A stretch of 64,000 nt of DNA from Pseudoxanthobacter soli DSM 19599 (GTDB taxonomy: Bacteria; Pseudomonadota; Alphaproteobacteria; Rhizobiales; Segnochrobactraceae), in NCBI RefSeq assembly GCF_900148505.1, contig NZ_FRXO01000012.1:59252-123251 (forward strand), in the 5' to 3' direction. A model generated the notes under the pieces. It was given only the letters and a program-made list of their open reading frames with translations, did not search any database and was not told where the DNA came from. Numbering within the stretch: position 1 is the first letter of the stretch; every line of letters starts with the position of its first letter. The position numbers and the translations under genes are program-made. Below are positions 44,934-53,616 of this stretch, in pieces.

Positions 44934-45940
44934 GGGAGCGGGTAGCCTTTGATTGGAGAGCGTGCGGAACGGGGAACGGGCCGCTGCTTCTCCGGAGCGG
45001 GGGCGCCCGTGGCGCGCGCTCCGGCGGAAGCCCGCCGCACGGTCTCATCGTTCTGGATGATGCGCTTTTAATCCAGCTTGGCCGCGAGCGCCATGGGTTC
45101 CGCCGCGCTGCACCGTTGCAGCCGGCGCACAGCGGACCAGCCGTGCCGCGCCGGCAACGGTGATGCGCGGCGGCCCTTCGGATGCTGCCGGAGGGCCGGG
45201 CGATGCATCTTGTGATTGTGACGGCATCACCGCGTTTGCGGCGGATGAGGTGTCGGCTAGGGCGCCGCTTTCGCGCGCGCCGGCCTGCGGGCCGGACGGG
45301 GCACGTCCACGCGGACCGAACGGACACGCCTCGTGCGCGCGATGCCGCAATCGCCTGTATCTCCCTCTCGCGCATCATGAACCGTTGGAGATATCGAAGC
45401 CGCCGCGCCCTTCATGGCCCCCGCGGGCAGGGATTTCTTCGCGCGGATGGGGCCGGGTGGCGATCCGCGCACGCGGCGCGGCCCGATTCAGTGCCGACGG
45501 CCGTTCCGAACCGGTGGCATTTCGGCCTGTATAGGCGGCAGTTGTCGTAGCGGCGCAGACCGTATTATTACGTCTTCCGGCCGTTGGAAGCGGCTTCGCT
45601 GGTTGTCGACGAAACAGGAAGCACCGACGGTAATCGCCGGTGCCAGCGCCGCCGGGTGCCAACTTGTCCGAATGCCACCGAGCTGAGGGGAGGAGAGGGC
45701 CAGGTCGAGGCAGGACGGGGCCCACGGATCGGCGCTACACTCTTTGAGTGTGTTCTCGGGCGACGGCCTGCGCGCGGGGCTTGCGCCACGCGGCGGTCGA
45801 CGGCGGCAATCCGCTTCGGATGCCTTGACGGACACGCCCGCCGTGGACGACACCAGACGTCTCCGCCGGCCGCTCCGGAAAGCGGTGCCGGCCGGTCCTG
45901 CCGGGCGGCGGGGTTTCTCCGAAGACAAGTTGGTGTTCCC
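44934..45940. other. 1-kb region without a recognisable gene
   Basis: This gap separates the helicase from the EamA transporter. Open frames of 100-130 codons exist on both strands, but their translations are Arg/Ala/Pro-rich and lack domain character, so I treat them as GC-driven. AT-richer patches (around 45360-45600) could hold promoters or an RNA gene. No tRNA, repeat or terminator is clear. Confidence 0.4.
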
Positions 45941-46906
45941 GTGTCCAAGCCCCAGCCGAAGATCCAGGCCGCATCGCTCGCGCGGGGCGGGGAGGCCGTT
46001 CCATGGACGGCCTATCTCCATCTCCTGGTGATCTATCTGGTGTGGGGCGGCGCCTACCTTCTGGTGAAGCTGGTCGTTTCCGGCGCGGCGGTCATCACCC
46101 CGCTGCAGCTTCTGACGGCGCGGACATGGTGCGCGACCCTGCTGCTCGGGATCATCAGTCTCGCGCGAACCGGCCTGCCGGGCCGGGTGTCGCTGCGCGA
46201 TGTCGGTCTCTGCGCCGCCTCCGGCGTGCTGATGTGGGCGACGGGCAACGGCTTCGCGACCCAGGCCGCCAAGCACGCCTCGTCGAGCTTCATCGTGATG
46301 GCGCTCGGCACCATTCCGCTGTGGAGCACGATGCTCGACTGCATCATCGAGCGCTCTGTGCCGGACAGGCGGACGGCGCTGGCGCTCGCCGTCGGCTTCG
46401 TGGGCCTCGGCCTCGTCGTGGGGCCGGCGCTGTTCAGCCATGGCGCGATCGTCGAACAGGGCTACGAGGGGCTGACGATCCTGCTGCTCATCACCGCCGG
46501 CGTGACCTGGTCGCTCGGCACCATCCTGCAGCGTCCGCTCGCGGGCCGGCTCGATCCCGGCTGGGCGGCGACGATGCAGGTCGGCACGGCGGCGGCGGTG
46601 GTGTCGCTGTTCGCGATCCATGAGAACGCGCCGATATTGCCGCAGCCACCGAGCGAGATTCAGGTGGTGGCGTTCGTGCTGCTCGTCGTGTTCGCGTCCG
46701 TCCTCTCGCTCCTGTCCTATATCAAGGTGGTGCGGGTCTTCAGCCCGGTGGTCGCCTCGACGTTCGCCTACATAAATCCGGTGGTCGGCATGGTGCTCGG
46801 CGTGCTCGTGCTCGGCGAGACCATCACGCCGCTGTCGATCGTCGGCCTCGTCGTGGTGCTGGCGAGCGTCGCCGTCGTGGTCGCGATGCCGCGCCGGGGC
46901 AGGTAG
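45941..46906 (+). CDS. EamA/DMT-family transporter
   Basis: This 321-residue inner-membrane protein has about ten hydrophobic helices arranged as two EamA repeats. Typical phrases are VIYLVWGGAYLLVKLVVS in TM1, SSFIVMALGTIPLWSTML, and FAYINPVVGMVLGVLVLGETITP in the second repeat. The family exports or imports metabolites; the substrate is unknown. The start is uncertain. A GTG at 45941 places the protein start as expected but has a weak ribosome site, and the frame is open back to 45584. Confidence 0.85.
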   Translation: MSKPQPKIQAASLARGGEAVPWTAYLHLLVIYLVWGGAYLLVKLVVSGAAVITPLQLLTARTWCATLLLGIISLARTGLPGRVSLRDVGLCAASGVLMWATGNGFATQAAKHASSSFIVMALGTIPLWSTMLDCIIERSVPDRRTALALAVGFVGLGLVVGPALFSHGAIVEQGYEGLTILLLITAGVTWSLGTILQRPLAGRLDPGWAATMQVGTAAAVVSLFAIHENAPILPQPPSEIQVVAFVLLVVFASVLSLLSYIKVVRVFSPVVASTFAYINPVVGMVLGVLVLGETITPLSIVGLVVVLASVAVVVAMPRRGR

Positions 46907-46936
46907 GCCGGTCGCGTCGCGAAGCGGGCGCCGGCT

Positions 46937-47464
46937 TCAGGCATAAGCGCCGAAACGGCCGTTGTGATAGACCAGCGGCTGGCCGTGGCCGAGCACGAGC
47001 GCGCGCACGGTGCCGATCACGAGCGCATGGCTATGGCGCTCCACGACATGGTCCAGTTCGCAATCGATCGCGGCGAGCGCGCCGGACAGCGCCAGCGCGC
47101 CGGTGACGAGCACCGACCATTCGGCATCGCGATAGCGCTCCGCCCCCTTCAGCCCGCCATAACCCGCGAATCGTTCCGCCACCGCCTGCTGGTCGGCGGC
47201 AAGGACGTTGACGCAGAAATGCCGGTTCCGCGCGATCACCGGCCACGTCGACGACGACTTGTTGATGCTCACCACCATCGTTTCCGGATCGACCGACAGC
47301 GAGTGGGCGGAGGTGACGGTCGCGCCGGTGCGGTCGTCGCCGGTGCCGGCGGTGACCACCGAGACGCCGCCGACGAGGTGACGCATCGCCTGCTTGAGCG
47401 TGGGGTTGGCGTCGGCTTCGACCCGGACCTTGGAGGCGAAGGACGTGTGGGAGGCAAATGACAT
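46937..47464 (-). CDS. Flavin reductase domain protein (FMN-binding split barrel)
   Basis: This 175-residue protein is of the flavin_reduct family (RutF/HpaC-like). The split-barrel start MRHLVGGVSVVTAGTGDDRTGATVTSAHSLSVDP, VSINKSSSTWPVI, and the central NRHFCVNVLA are visible. ECD-like ALAAIDCELDHVVERHSHALVIGTV completes the fold. It supplies reduced FMN/FAD to a partner monooxygenase. No monooxygenase is adjacent, but a FAD/NAD-binding protein is divergent from it. An AT-rich inverted repeat lies in the shared gap. GGAAAAG precedes the chosen ATG. Confidence 0.9.
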   Translation of the reverse strand: MSFASHTSFASKVRVEADANPTLKQAMRHLVGGVSVVTAGTGDDRTGATVTSAHSLSVDPETMVVSINKSSSTWPVIARNRHFCVNVLAADQQAVAERFAGYGGLKGAERYRDAEWSVLVTGALALSGALAAIDCELDHVVERHSHALVIGTVRALVLGHGQPLVYHNGRFGAYA

Positions 47465-47595
47465 GGGCTTTTCCACGACGGTTTGACATGAACGGACGCA
47501 CCGTCCGGGAGGATTTCGGTGCTGCGCCAAGGGGCCGGCGGTGCCGACCATCGTCTGGCGTGGCAGAGATACGAATTCCATTGTTTCTTTCGTCT

Positions 47596-47610
47596 ATATA
47601 TTTTGTATAT
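47596..47610. promoter_or_regulatory. AT-rich inverted repeat in the flavin reductase/FAD protein divergent gap
   Basis: ATATA-TTTTG-TATAT stands out in otherwise GC-rich DNA, 132 bp from the flavin reductase start. It may be a promoter element, a regulator site, or both. The remainder of the 47465-47875 gap shows nothing else. Confidence 0.4.
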
Positions 47611-47875
47611 TAATCGGATGCACCACAACGCCGCCGCACCCATCCGCCGCGAAGCGACGGGGGGATGCGGAGAACGAGCCCGTCCCCGACCGGGACATCG
47701 ACCTTCATAGTGGGGAAGTTCCGTCGATGCTGCTTGATCATACGAGATGGTTCGGTCCCGATCAGGGCATGGAATCGCGCGGCAGGGCTGGCTTGCCGGA
47801 ATATGTCGTCCCGTCGCGGCCTCATTCCGGCACGATATTCTCCTGTCGGCCCGCGCGGCGTTCGGAGGGCGCGCG

Positions 47876-49387
47876 ATGAAGCCCGTGACGCGGGAGCGCG
47901 AGATGGTGCGGGAGCGCGAGATCATGTCCGCGACGTTCGAGAACCGGATGGCATCGGCCGGCGACGGCGGCCGGCCGAGGATCGTGGTGATCGGCGGCGG
48001 CTTCTCGGGCGCGGCGTTCGCGGTTCACCTCGCCCGGGCGACGCCGCGCGCGGAGATCGAAGTGATCGAACCGCGGGCGATGGTCGGCGGCGGTCTTGCC
48101 TATTCCACAGCCGATCTCGTCCACCGCATCAACGTGCCGTCGTCGCGCATGTCGCTCTATCCGGGCGACGAGACCCACTTCCAGCGCTGGCTGGAAAGTT
48201 CCGGCGCCGCCGGTACGCTCGACGAGGCGACGACGTGCGACGGCCGGTGCTTTCCGCCGCGCATCCTGTTCGGCCGCTATGTCGCCGACGAATTCGCCCG
48301 GGTCGCCAAGACAACCGGCGGCCTTCGGCATGTGCGCGCCCGCGCAATGTCTGTTCGTGCGGACGCTGCCGGATACGCCGTAACCCTCGACGACGGTTCG
48401 GTCCGTCTTGCGGATTGCGTGGTGCTGGCGTTGTCGCATCCCCCGCCGGAGGCGCCTTCCGTGTTCGCGGGCCTCGGCGGGACCGAAGGCTTCGTCACCG
48501 ATTCCTGGGCCGCGGGCGCGCTCGACGGGATCGCATCGGACGCCCGGGTGCTGATCGTCGGCACCGGGCTCACGATGGCCGACGTCGTCGCCACCCTCGA
48601 CGCCAGTGGGCACCGGGGGCCGATCACGGCGCTCTCCCGTCGTGGGCTCACGTCCCGCGGCCATTGCGCGGGAACAGGCGGGAAGCTGGGGGATTTCTCC
48701 TCGGCGCCGGCCACGTCCGCCGTCGCGCTGCTGCGCGCCATCCGCGCCGCCGTGCGCGACGGCAACGCAGCCGGCCGGCCCTGGCAGGATGTGCTCGATG
48801 CGGTGCGTAACCAGGGAACGGCGATCTGGTCCGCCCTGCCGGTCGGGGAGCGGCGGCGGCTGGTGCGGCACCTGCGGCCCTACTGGGACGTCCACCGCTT
48901 CCGCATCGCGCCCCAGACGGAGGCGATTCTCGCGCGGCGGCGACGGGAAGGAACGCTCTCCATCATCGCCGCTTCGCTGCGCGCGGCGGAGCGAACCCCG
49001 GACGGCTTCGAGATCGCCGTCCGGCCGCGCGGCACGGATGGCGTGGTCCGCGCCTGCTACGACGCGGTGGTGATCACCACCGGCCCGGGGCATGGCGGAA
49101 TCTTCAGGACGAATCCCGCGCTCGCCTCGCTGGCGCAGGCCGGGCTCGCCGGTCCCGACCCCGTCGGGCTCGGCATCCACGTCGACGGCGAGAGCCGGGT
49201 CGTGGCGGTGGACGGCCGGCCGCTCGACGATCTCCTCGTGGTGGGGCCGCTCGCGCGCGGCACCTTCGGCGAGCTGATGGGCGTGCCGGAAGTCGCCCGC
49301 CACACCCATGCCGTCGCCCAAAGCCTTGCGGCCCGGCTCGACAGCAACGCCGGCACGGAGGACGCCCCGGAGCAGGCCCGCCATTGA
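47876..49387 (+). CDS. FAD/NAD(P)-binding protein (YdhS-like, NAD_binding_9)
   Basis: This 503-residue flavoprotein begins with the dinucleotide motif IVVIGGGFSGAAFAVHLAR at about residues 38-56. The following GGGLAYSTADLVHRINVPSSRMSLYPGD and the second Rossmann-like VLIVGTGLTMADVVATL are typical of the YdhS/NAD_binding_9 group. Active-site chemistry is unknown. GGAGGG lies 7 nt before the ATG. It is divergent from the flavin reductase, suggesting the two share regulation or electron flow. Confidence 0.88.
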   Translation: MKPVTREREMVREREIMSATFENRMASAGDGGRPRIVVIGGGFSGAAFAVHLARATPRAEIEVIEPRAMVGGGLAYSTADLVHRINVPSSRMSLYPGDETHFQRWLESSGAAGTLDEATTCDGRCFPPRILFGRYVADEFARVAKTTGGLRHVRARAMSVRADAAGYAVTLDDGSVRLADCVVLALSHPPPEAPSVFAGLGGTEGFVTDSWAAGALDGIASDARVLIVGTGLTMADVVATLDASGHRGPITALSRRGLTSRGHCAGTGGKLGDFSSAPATSAVALLRAIRAAVRDGNAAGRPWQDVLDAVRNQGTAIWSALPVGERRRLVRHLRPYWDVHRFRIAPQTEAILARRRREGTLSIIAASLRAAERTPDGFEIAVRPRGTDGVVRACYDAVVITTGPGHGGIFRTNPALASLAQAGLAGPDPVGLGIHVDGESRVVAVDGRPLDDLLVVGPLARGTFGELMGVPEVARHTHAVAQSLAARLDSNAGTEDAPEQARH

Positions 49388-49432
49388 CGGACCCGCGCCG
49401 GGAGCGGGCACTCGGGTCCGGTGTCCGGGGGC

Positions 49433-51022
49433 TTAGCCCGGCAGCACCCGGGTGCCGTCGAGGAGATGCGGCAGGGAGGCGAGTCCGTCCGCCTGAAGCT
49501 CGGGCGGCAGCAGCGCCTCCGGCAGGTCCTGATAGCTCACCGGCCGCAGGAAGCGGCGGATCGCGAGGGTGCCGACCGAGGTGGTCCGGCTGTCGGACGT
49601 GGCCGGGAAAGGCCCGCCGTGGACCATGGCGTGGCTGACCTCGACACCGGTCGGCCAGCCGTTCGCGAGAATGCGCCCGACCTTGCCTTCCAGCACCGGC
49701 ACCAGCTCGCGCGCCAGCGGATAGTCCGCCGGATCGAGGTGCAGCGTCGCCGTCAGCTGGCCTTCCAGCTTTTCGGCGGCCGCGATGAAGCCTTCGGCAC
49801 CGACGCAGCGCACGATCAGGGACGACGCGCCGAACACCTCGTGGGCGAGCCGGGGATCGGCCGCGAAGCTCTCGGCATCGGTCGCGAACAGGGCGCCCGG
49901 TCCCCGGTTGGCGCCTTCGCCCGGCGCGCCCCGGGAAACGGTCTCGACGGCCGCGTTCTCCGCGAACGCCTTCACGCCCGCTTCGAAGGCCGAATGAATG
50001 CCGGGGGTCAGCATCGGCGCGGGCTTCACCCCCGCAAGCCGTGCCGCCGCCGCATCCATGAAGCGCTCGAGATCCGGTCCGTCGATCGCCAGCACGATGC
50101 CGGGATTGGTGCAGAACTGTCCGGCGCCGAGCGTGAGCGAATCGACGAAGCCGTGGGCCAGCGCCTCCGCCCGCGCGGCGAGCGCGCCGGGCAGCAGGAA
50201 CACCGGATTGACGCTGCTCATCTCGGCATAGACCGGGATCGGCTCCGGACGGCTGGCCGCCGCCGCGACAAGGGCGAGGCCGCCGCCACGCGAGCCGGTG
50301 AAGCCGACCGCCTTGATGGCGGGATCCGTGACGAGCGCCGTGCCGGTCTCGATGCCGCCGAGCAGGAGCGAGAACACGCCGGGATGCAGTCCGCACGCCT
50401 CGCGGGCGGCATCGATGGCCCGGCCGACGAGCTCGCCGGTGCCGGGGTGAGCGGGATGGCCCTTCACCACCACCGGGCAGCCGGCGGCGAGCGCCGAGGC
50501 GGTGTCGCCGCCGGCGACGGAGAACGCGAGCGGGAAGTTGCTCGCGCCGAACACCGCGACGGGGCCGACGGGGATCTGCCGCAGGCGCAGATCCGGCCGC
50601 GGCAGCGGCTGGCGGTCCGGCATGGCCGGATCGACCCGCAGGTCGAGCCATTCGCCGGCGCGGACGACGGCGGCGAAGAGCCGGAGCTGGCCGACGGTGC
50701 GCGCGCGCTCGCCCTGCAGCCGCCCGGCGGGAAGGCCGGTTTCCGCCGAGGCGCGCTCGATGAGCGCGTCGCCGAGGGCGACGATGTTGTCGGCGATGGT
50801 TTCCAGGAACCGCGCGCGTGCCTCGAGGCCGGCGCCGCGATAGGACGGGAATGCCTCCGCCGCCAGCGCGCAGGCGCGACGCACGTCCTGCGGCGTTGCC
50901 GTGGCGAAGGCCGGTTCGAGCACCGCGCCGCTATCGGGGTTGATCGCCCGCATCGCGCGCGGGGCGTCGGTAACGGCTTCGCCGCCGATCAGGAGATCGC
51001 CTGTGATCTGGTCGAGGGACAT
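49433..51022 (-). CDS. Alpha-ketoglutaric semialdehyde dehydrogenase-type ALDH (NADP+)
   Basis: This 529-residue ALDH is of the KGSADH type. The [37 protein letters not shown] block is characteristic of the group. The base Glu is in [15 protein letters not shown] and the nucleophile Cys in [12 protein letters not shown]. It oxidises 2-ketoglutarate semialdehyde to 2-ketoglutarate at the end of oxidative pentose, hexarate or hydroxyproline routes. It follows the GntR gene (179 bp) and is thus likely induced with uxuA. The pentonate-type dehydratase at 38006 could belong to the same overall route. Confidence 0.92.
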   Translation of the reverse strand: MSLDQITGDLLIGGEAVTDAPRAMRAINPDSGAVLEPAFATATPQDVRRACALAAEAFPSYRGAGLEARARFLETIADNIVALGDALIERASAETGLPAGRLQGERARTVGQLRLFAAVVRAGEWLDLRVDPAMPDRQPLPRPDLRLRQIPVGPVAVFGASNFPLAFSVAGGDTASALAAGCPVVVKGHPAHPGTGELVGRAIDAAREACGLHPGVFSLLLGGIETGTALVTDPAIKAVGFTGSRGGGLALVAAAASRPEPIPVYAEMSSVNPVFLLPGALAARAEALAHGFVDSLTLGAGQFCTNPGIVLAIDGPDLERFMDAAAARLAGVKPAPMLTPGIHSAFEAGVKAFAENAAVETVSRGAPGEGANRGPGALFATDAESFAADPRLAHEVFGASSLIVRCVGAEGFIAAAEKLEGQLTATLHLDPADYPLARELVPVLEGKVGRILANGWPTGVEVSHAMVHGGPFPATSDSRTTSVGTLAIRRFLRPVSYQDLPEALLPPELQADGLASLPHLLDGTRVLPG

Positions 51023-51201
51023 GTCATGGACCTGAACGTGTTGAACCGGCGCCCGATGCAGCGGGCCGACGGAGGAAGTCAGGGGGCGGACGGCCGCCGG
51101 AAGACGGCGGCCGGGCATTTCAGGCACAGGCCGAAAGCCGAACGCCGCCTGCCTTCCGGGACGCCCTGGCGGCGACCGCGCGGGAGGGCGCCGGGGAGCC
51201 G

Positions 51202-51909
51202 TCAGTTGAAGAGGGCGGGCTGCTCGCGCATCAGCTTGCGGACGGTGCCGAACACAGCCTGCAGATGGTGCTTCATGCGCTCGGCGGCAAGGTCGGGATC
51301 GCGCAGGCGGATCGCTTCGGCGATGTCGGCATGTTCGCCCGTGAGGGTCGCGAGCTGGCCGGCCTCCGGCAGGCTGAGATAACGCACCCTGTCGAGCTGG
51401 CCCTTGACGTTCTGGATGGTTTTCCAGGCCCGCGGCAGCGCGACGGCCTCCGAAAGGCTGCGGTGGAACGCCTCGTCGAGGCGCAGGAACGCATCGCGCT
51501 CGCCGGCATGGGCGGCTGACGCCTGGGCCTCGATGTTCCCGGCGAGCGTCGGCGCGAGGTGGCCGTCGGCCTGCTCGGCGGCGCGGCGCACGACCGCCGT
51601 TTCCAGCGCCTCGCGCACGAACTGCGCCTCCATCACCTCCGCGATGCGGATCGGCGCGACAAGGGTGCCGCGCTGGGGAAACACGTCGACCAGACCTTCG
51701 TCGGACAGCTTGATGAGCGCCTCGCGCACCGGCGTGCGGCTGACGCCGAGGCGGAGCGCCAGTTCCTTCTCGCTCAGCGCTTCGCCGGGCTTCAGCGCGA
51801 GGGTCAGGATCGCACGGCGGATCGCATCGTGAACCTGCAGCGCCATCGGGCGCCCCGGCGTGATCTCGTGCGGCGAAAGCGCCACGGTCGGACTGGACAG
51901 GCCTGCCAT
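51202..51909 (-). CDS. GntR-family (FCD) regulator of the uxuA/KGSADH region
   Basis: This 235-residue regulator has w[43 protein letters not shown]. An FCD domain follows, with metal-ligand-type [13 protein letters not shown] and [20 protein letters not shown] lies 6 nt before the ATG. Two ACTxCCATGGTAGT palindromes in the divergent gap to uxuA are its likely operators, one near its own start and one inside the presumed uxuA promoter. It probably represses both directions until a uronate or aldonate inducer appears. Confidence 0.92.
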   Translation of the reverse strand: MAGLSSPTVALSPHEITPGRPMALQVHDAIRRAILTLALKPGEALSEKELALRLGVSRTPVREALIKLSDEGLVDVFPQRGTLVAPIRIAEVMEAQFVREALETAVVRRAAEQADGHLAPTLAGNIEAQASAAHAGERDAFLRLDEAFHRSLSEAVALPRAWKTIQNVKGQLDRVRYLSLPEAGQLATLTGEHADIAEAIRLRDPDLAAERMKHHLQAVFGTVRKLMREQPALFN

Positions 51910-51929
51910 CGCGATCCTCTCGGCAACCG

Positions 51930-51943
51930 ACTGCCATGGTAGT
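51930..51943. promoter_or_regulatory. GntR operator, site 1
   Basis: ACTGCCATGGTAGT differs at one position from the perfect palindrome 133 bp away. It lies 21 bp upstream of the regulator start codon, suited to autoregulation. Confidence 0.65.
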
Positions 51944-52055
51944 TGGCGCGCGGGCACTTGTCGATTTTGAAATCGGACGTTGCGGCCGATCCGGCGCGGA
52001 TCGGACTGTGAGGTGCGGTCGATGACTCCGAGGCATCTACGGCCTCCAATCTCGA

Positions 52056-52084
52056 TTGACATACTACCATGGTAGTGTCTTTGG
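52056..52084 (+). promoter_or_regulatory. uxuA promoter with GntR operator, site 2
   Basis: TTGACA (52056-52061) is a consensus -35. The perfect 14-bp palindrome ACTACCATGGTAGT (52063-52076) occupies the spacer. The -10 around 52079-52084 is weak. Repressor bound here would cover the polymerase site. The promoter faces uxuA across a 315-nt leader. Confidence 0.6.
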
Positions 52085-52146
52085 ATGGTGCGAGCGCGCG
52101 TGGCGCGGCCGAACGGGTCTGTGCCGGGGGATCCGGCGCCGGGTTC

Positions 52147-52190
52147 CGCTCGTCCAGGGTCCGCTCGTCCAGGGGTTCGCTCGTCCAGGG
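52147..52190 (+). repeat. Three copies of CGCTCGTCCAGGG in the uxuA leader
   Basis: Copies at 52147-52159, 52162-52174 and 52178-52190 have periods of 15 and 16 nt. The period change breaks frame, so this part is unlikely to be selected as protein. Confidence 0.7.
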
Positions 52191-52267
52191 TCCGGGCGGG
52201 CAAGGTGGCCGAAGCGGCGCGGCGGAAAGGTCGAAAGGGGGGAGACGTGGCGATCCAGTCGTCGGAG

Positions 52268-52321
52268 CAGGACATTCCGCAGGGGCAGGACATGCCGCAG
52301 GGGCAGGACGTTCCGCAGGGG
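52268..52321 (+). repeat. Three tandem 18-bp repeats in the uxuA leader
   Basis: CAGGACATTCCGCAGGGG and two near-identical units are contiguous. They are in frame with uxuA and would encode QD(I/M/V)PQG three times if translation began at the GTG at 52246, which follows a GGGGGGAG. They could equally be an untranslated purine-rich leader element. Confidence 0.75.
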
Positions 52322-52399
52322 GAAGACCGCGCGAGGCAGCGCGGGTTCGCCGGGCCGTCGTCGGGCGAACCGGCTTCCGGTGTCCCGGTGCGGGCGCCG

Positions 52400-53581
52400 A
52401 TGGAGGAGACGTGGCGCTGGTGGGGGCCGGCCGATGGCATCCGCCTTTCCGACGTCCGCCAGACCGGCGCGCGCGGCATCGTCACCGCGCTCCACGATAT
52501 CCCGGCCGGACAGGTTTGGTCCCGCGACGCGATCCTGGAGCGGCGCGCCATCATCGAGGCCGATGCCTCCCTCGGCCTGCGCTGGGCGGTGGTCGAGAGC
52601 CTGCCGGTGCACGAGGCGATCAAGCTCGGCGACGGCGATCTGGAGCCCTATTTCGAGGCCTACCGCCAGTCCCTGCGCAATCTCGGGGCCTCGGGGGTCG
52701 ATATCGTCTGCTACAATTTCATGCCGGTGCTCGACTGGGCGCGCACGGACCTGCGCTTTCCGCTGCCCGGCGGCGGCACGGCGCTGAAGTTCGATGCCGG
52801 CAAGTTCGCCGCATTCGACTGCCTGATGCTCGGCCGGCCCGGTGCCGAGGCCGACCACACGGCGGAGGCGATCGAAGCCGGGCGGAAATGGTTCGCCGGC
52901 GCGAGCGAAGCCGACAAGGATGGGCTGCTCGCCACCATCATGGCCGGCCTGCCGGGTGCGTTCGACCGCTACGACATTCCCGGCCTGCGCGGCATGCTCG
53001 ACCGCTTCCGGAACGTCGATGCCGCGCGCCTTCTCGACAACCTCTCGGCGTTCCTGCGCGCCGTGGTGCCGGCCGCCGAGGAGGCGGGCGTGCGCCTCGC
53101 GATCCATCCGGACGATCCGCCCCGGCCGCTGCTCGGCCTGCCGCGCGTCGTCTCCAATGCCGGCAACATCGCGCGCATTCTGGAGGCGGTGGACTCGCCT
53201 GCGAACGGGCTGACGCTGTGCACGGGTTCGCTCGGGTCGGGCTTCGGCAACGATCTGCCGGAGATCGCCGCGCGCTTTGCGCCCCGCATCCACTTCGCGC
53301 ACCTGCGCAACGTGGTGAAATGGGCCGACGGCTCGTTCATGGAATCGGAGCATCTCGGCGGCGACGTCGACATGGTCGGCGTCGTCCGGGTGCTTCTCGA
53401 CGAACAGGCCCGGCGCCGCGAGGCCGGGGATGCGCGCTGGCGGATCCCGTTCCGCCCCGACCACGGCCACGAACTGATCTACGATCATGGCCGGCCGACG
53501 CACCCCGGCTATCCGGTGATCGGCCGGTTGAAGGGGCTGGCCGAGATCCGCGGCGTGATGGCCGCGCTCGCGGCCGCCTGA
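52400..53581 (+). CDS. uxuA: D-mannonate dehydratase
   Basis: This 393-residue type I UxuA dehydrates D-mannonate to 2-keto-3-deoxygluconate. It begins MEETWRWWGPADGIRLSDVRQ, the canonical UxuA start, and continues with GIVTALHDIPAGQVW. Metal-site motifs appear as CYNFMPVLDWARTDL, LAIHPDDPPRPLLGLPR and FAHLRNVV. The C-terminus GRPTHPGYPVIGRLKGLAEIRG is typical. The ATG at 52400 is chosen by alignment, though its ribosome site is weak. A GTG at 52246 behind a strong purine tract would add about 51 low-complexity residues. The gene is under the divergent GntR regulator. Confidence 0.95.
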   Translation: MEETWRWWGPADGIRLSDVRQTGARGIVTALHDIPAGQVWSRDAILERRAIIEADASLGLRWAVVESLPVHEAIKLGDGDLEPYFEAYRQSLRNLGASGVDIVCYNFMPVLDWARTDLRFPLPGGGTALKFDAGKFAAFDCLMLGRPGAEADHTAEAIEAGRKWFAGASEADKDGLLATIMAGLPGAFDRYDIPGLRGMLDRFRNVDAARLLDNLSAFLRAVVPAAEEAGVRLAIHPDDPPRPLLGLPRVVSNAGNIARILEAVDSPANGLTLCTGSLGSGFGNDLPEIAARFAPRIHFAHLRNVVKWADGSFMESEHLGGDVDMVGVVRVLLDEQARRREAGDARWRIPFRPDHGHELIYDHGRPTHPGYPVIGRLKGLAEIRGVMAALAAA

Positions 53582-53616
53582 GAGGCAGCCGCGACGGCGT
53601 TGGAAGGTCCCGTGGC

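Noticed and set aside
45045..45725. Open frames of 100-125 codons in the helicase-EamA gap
   Set aside because: Composition is Arg/Ala/Pro-rich as in out-of-frame GC-rich DNA; no motif, signal peptide or ribosome site was seen.
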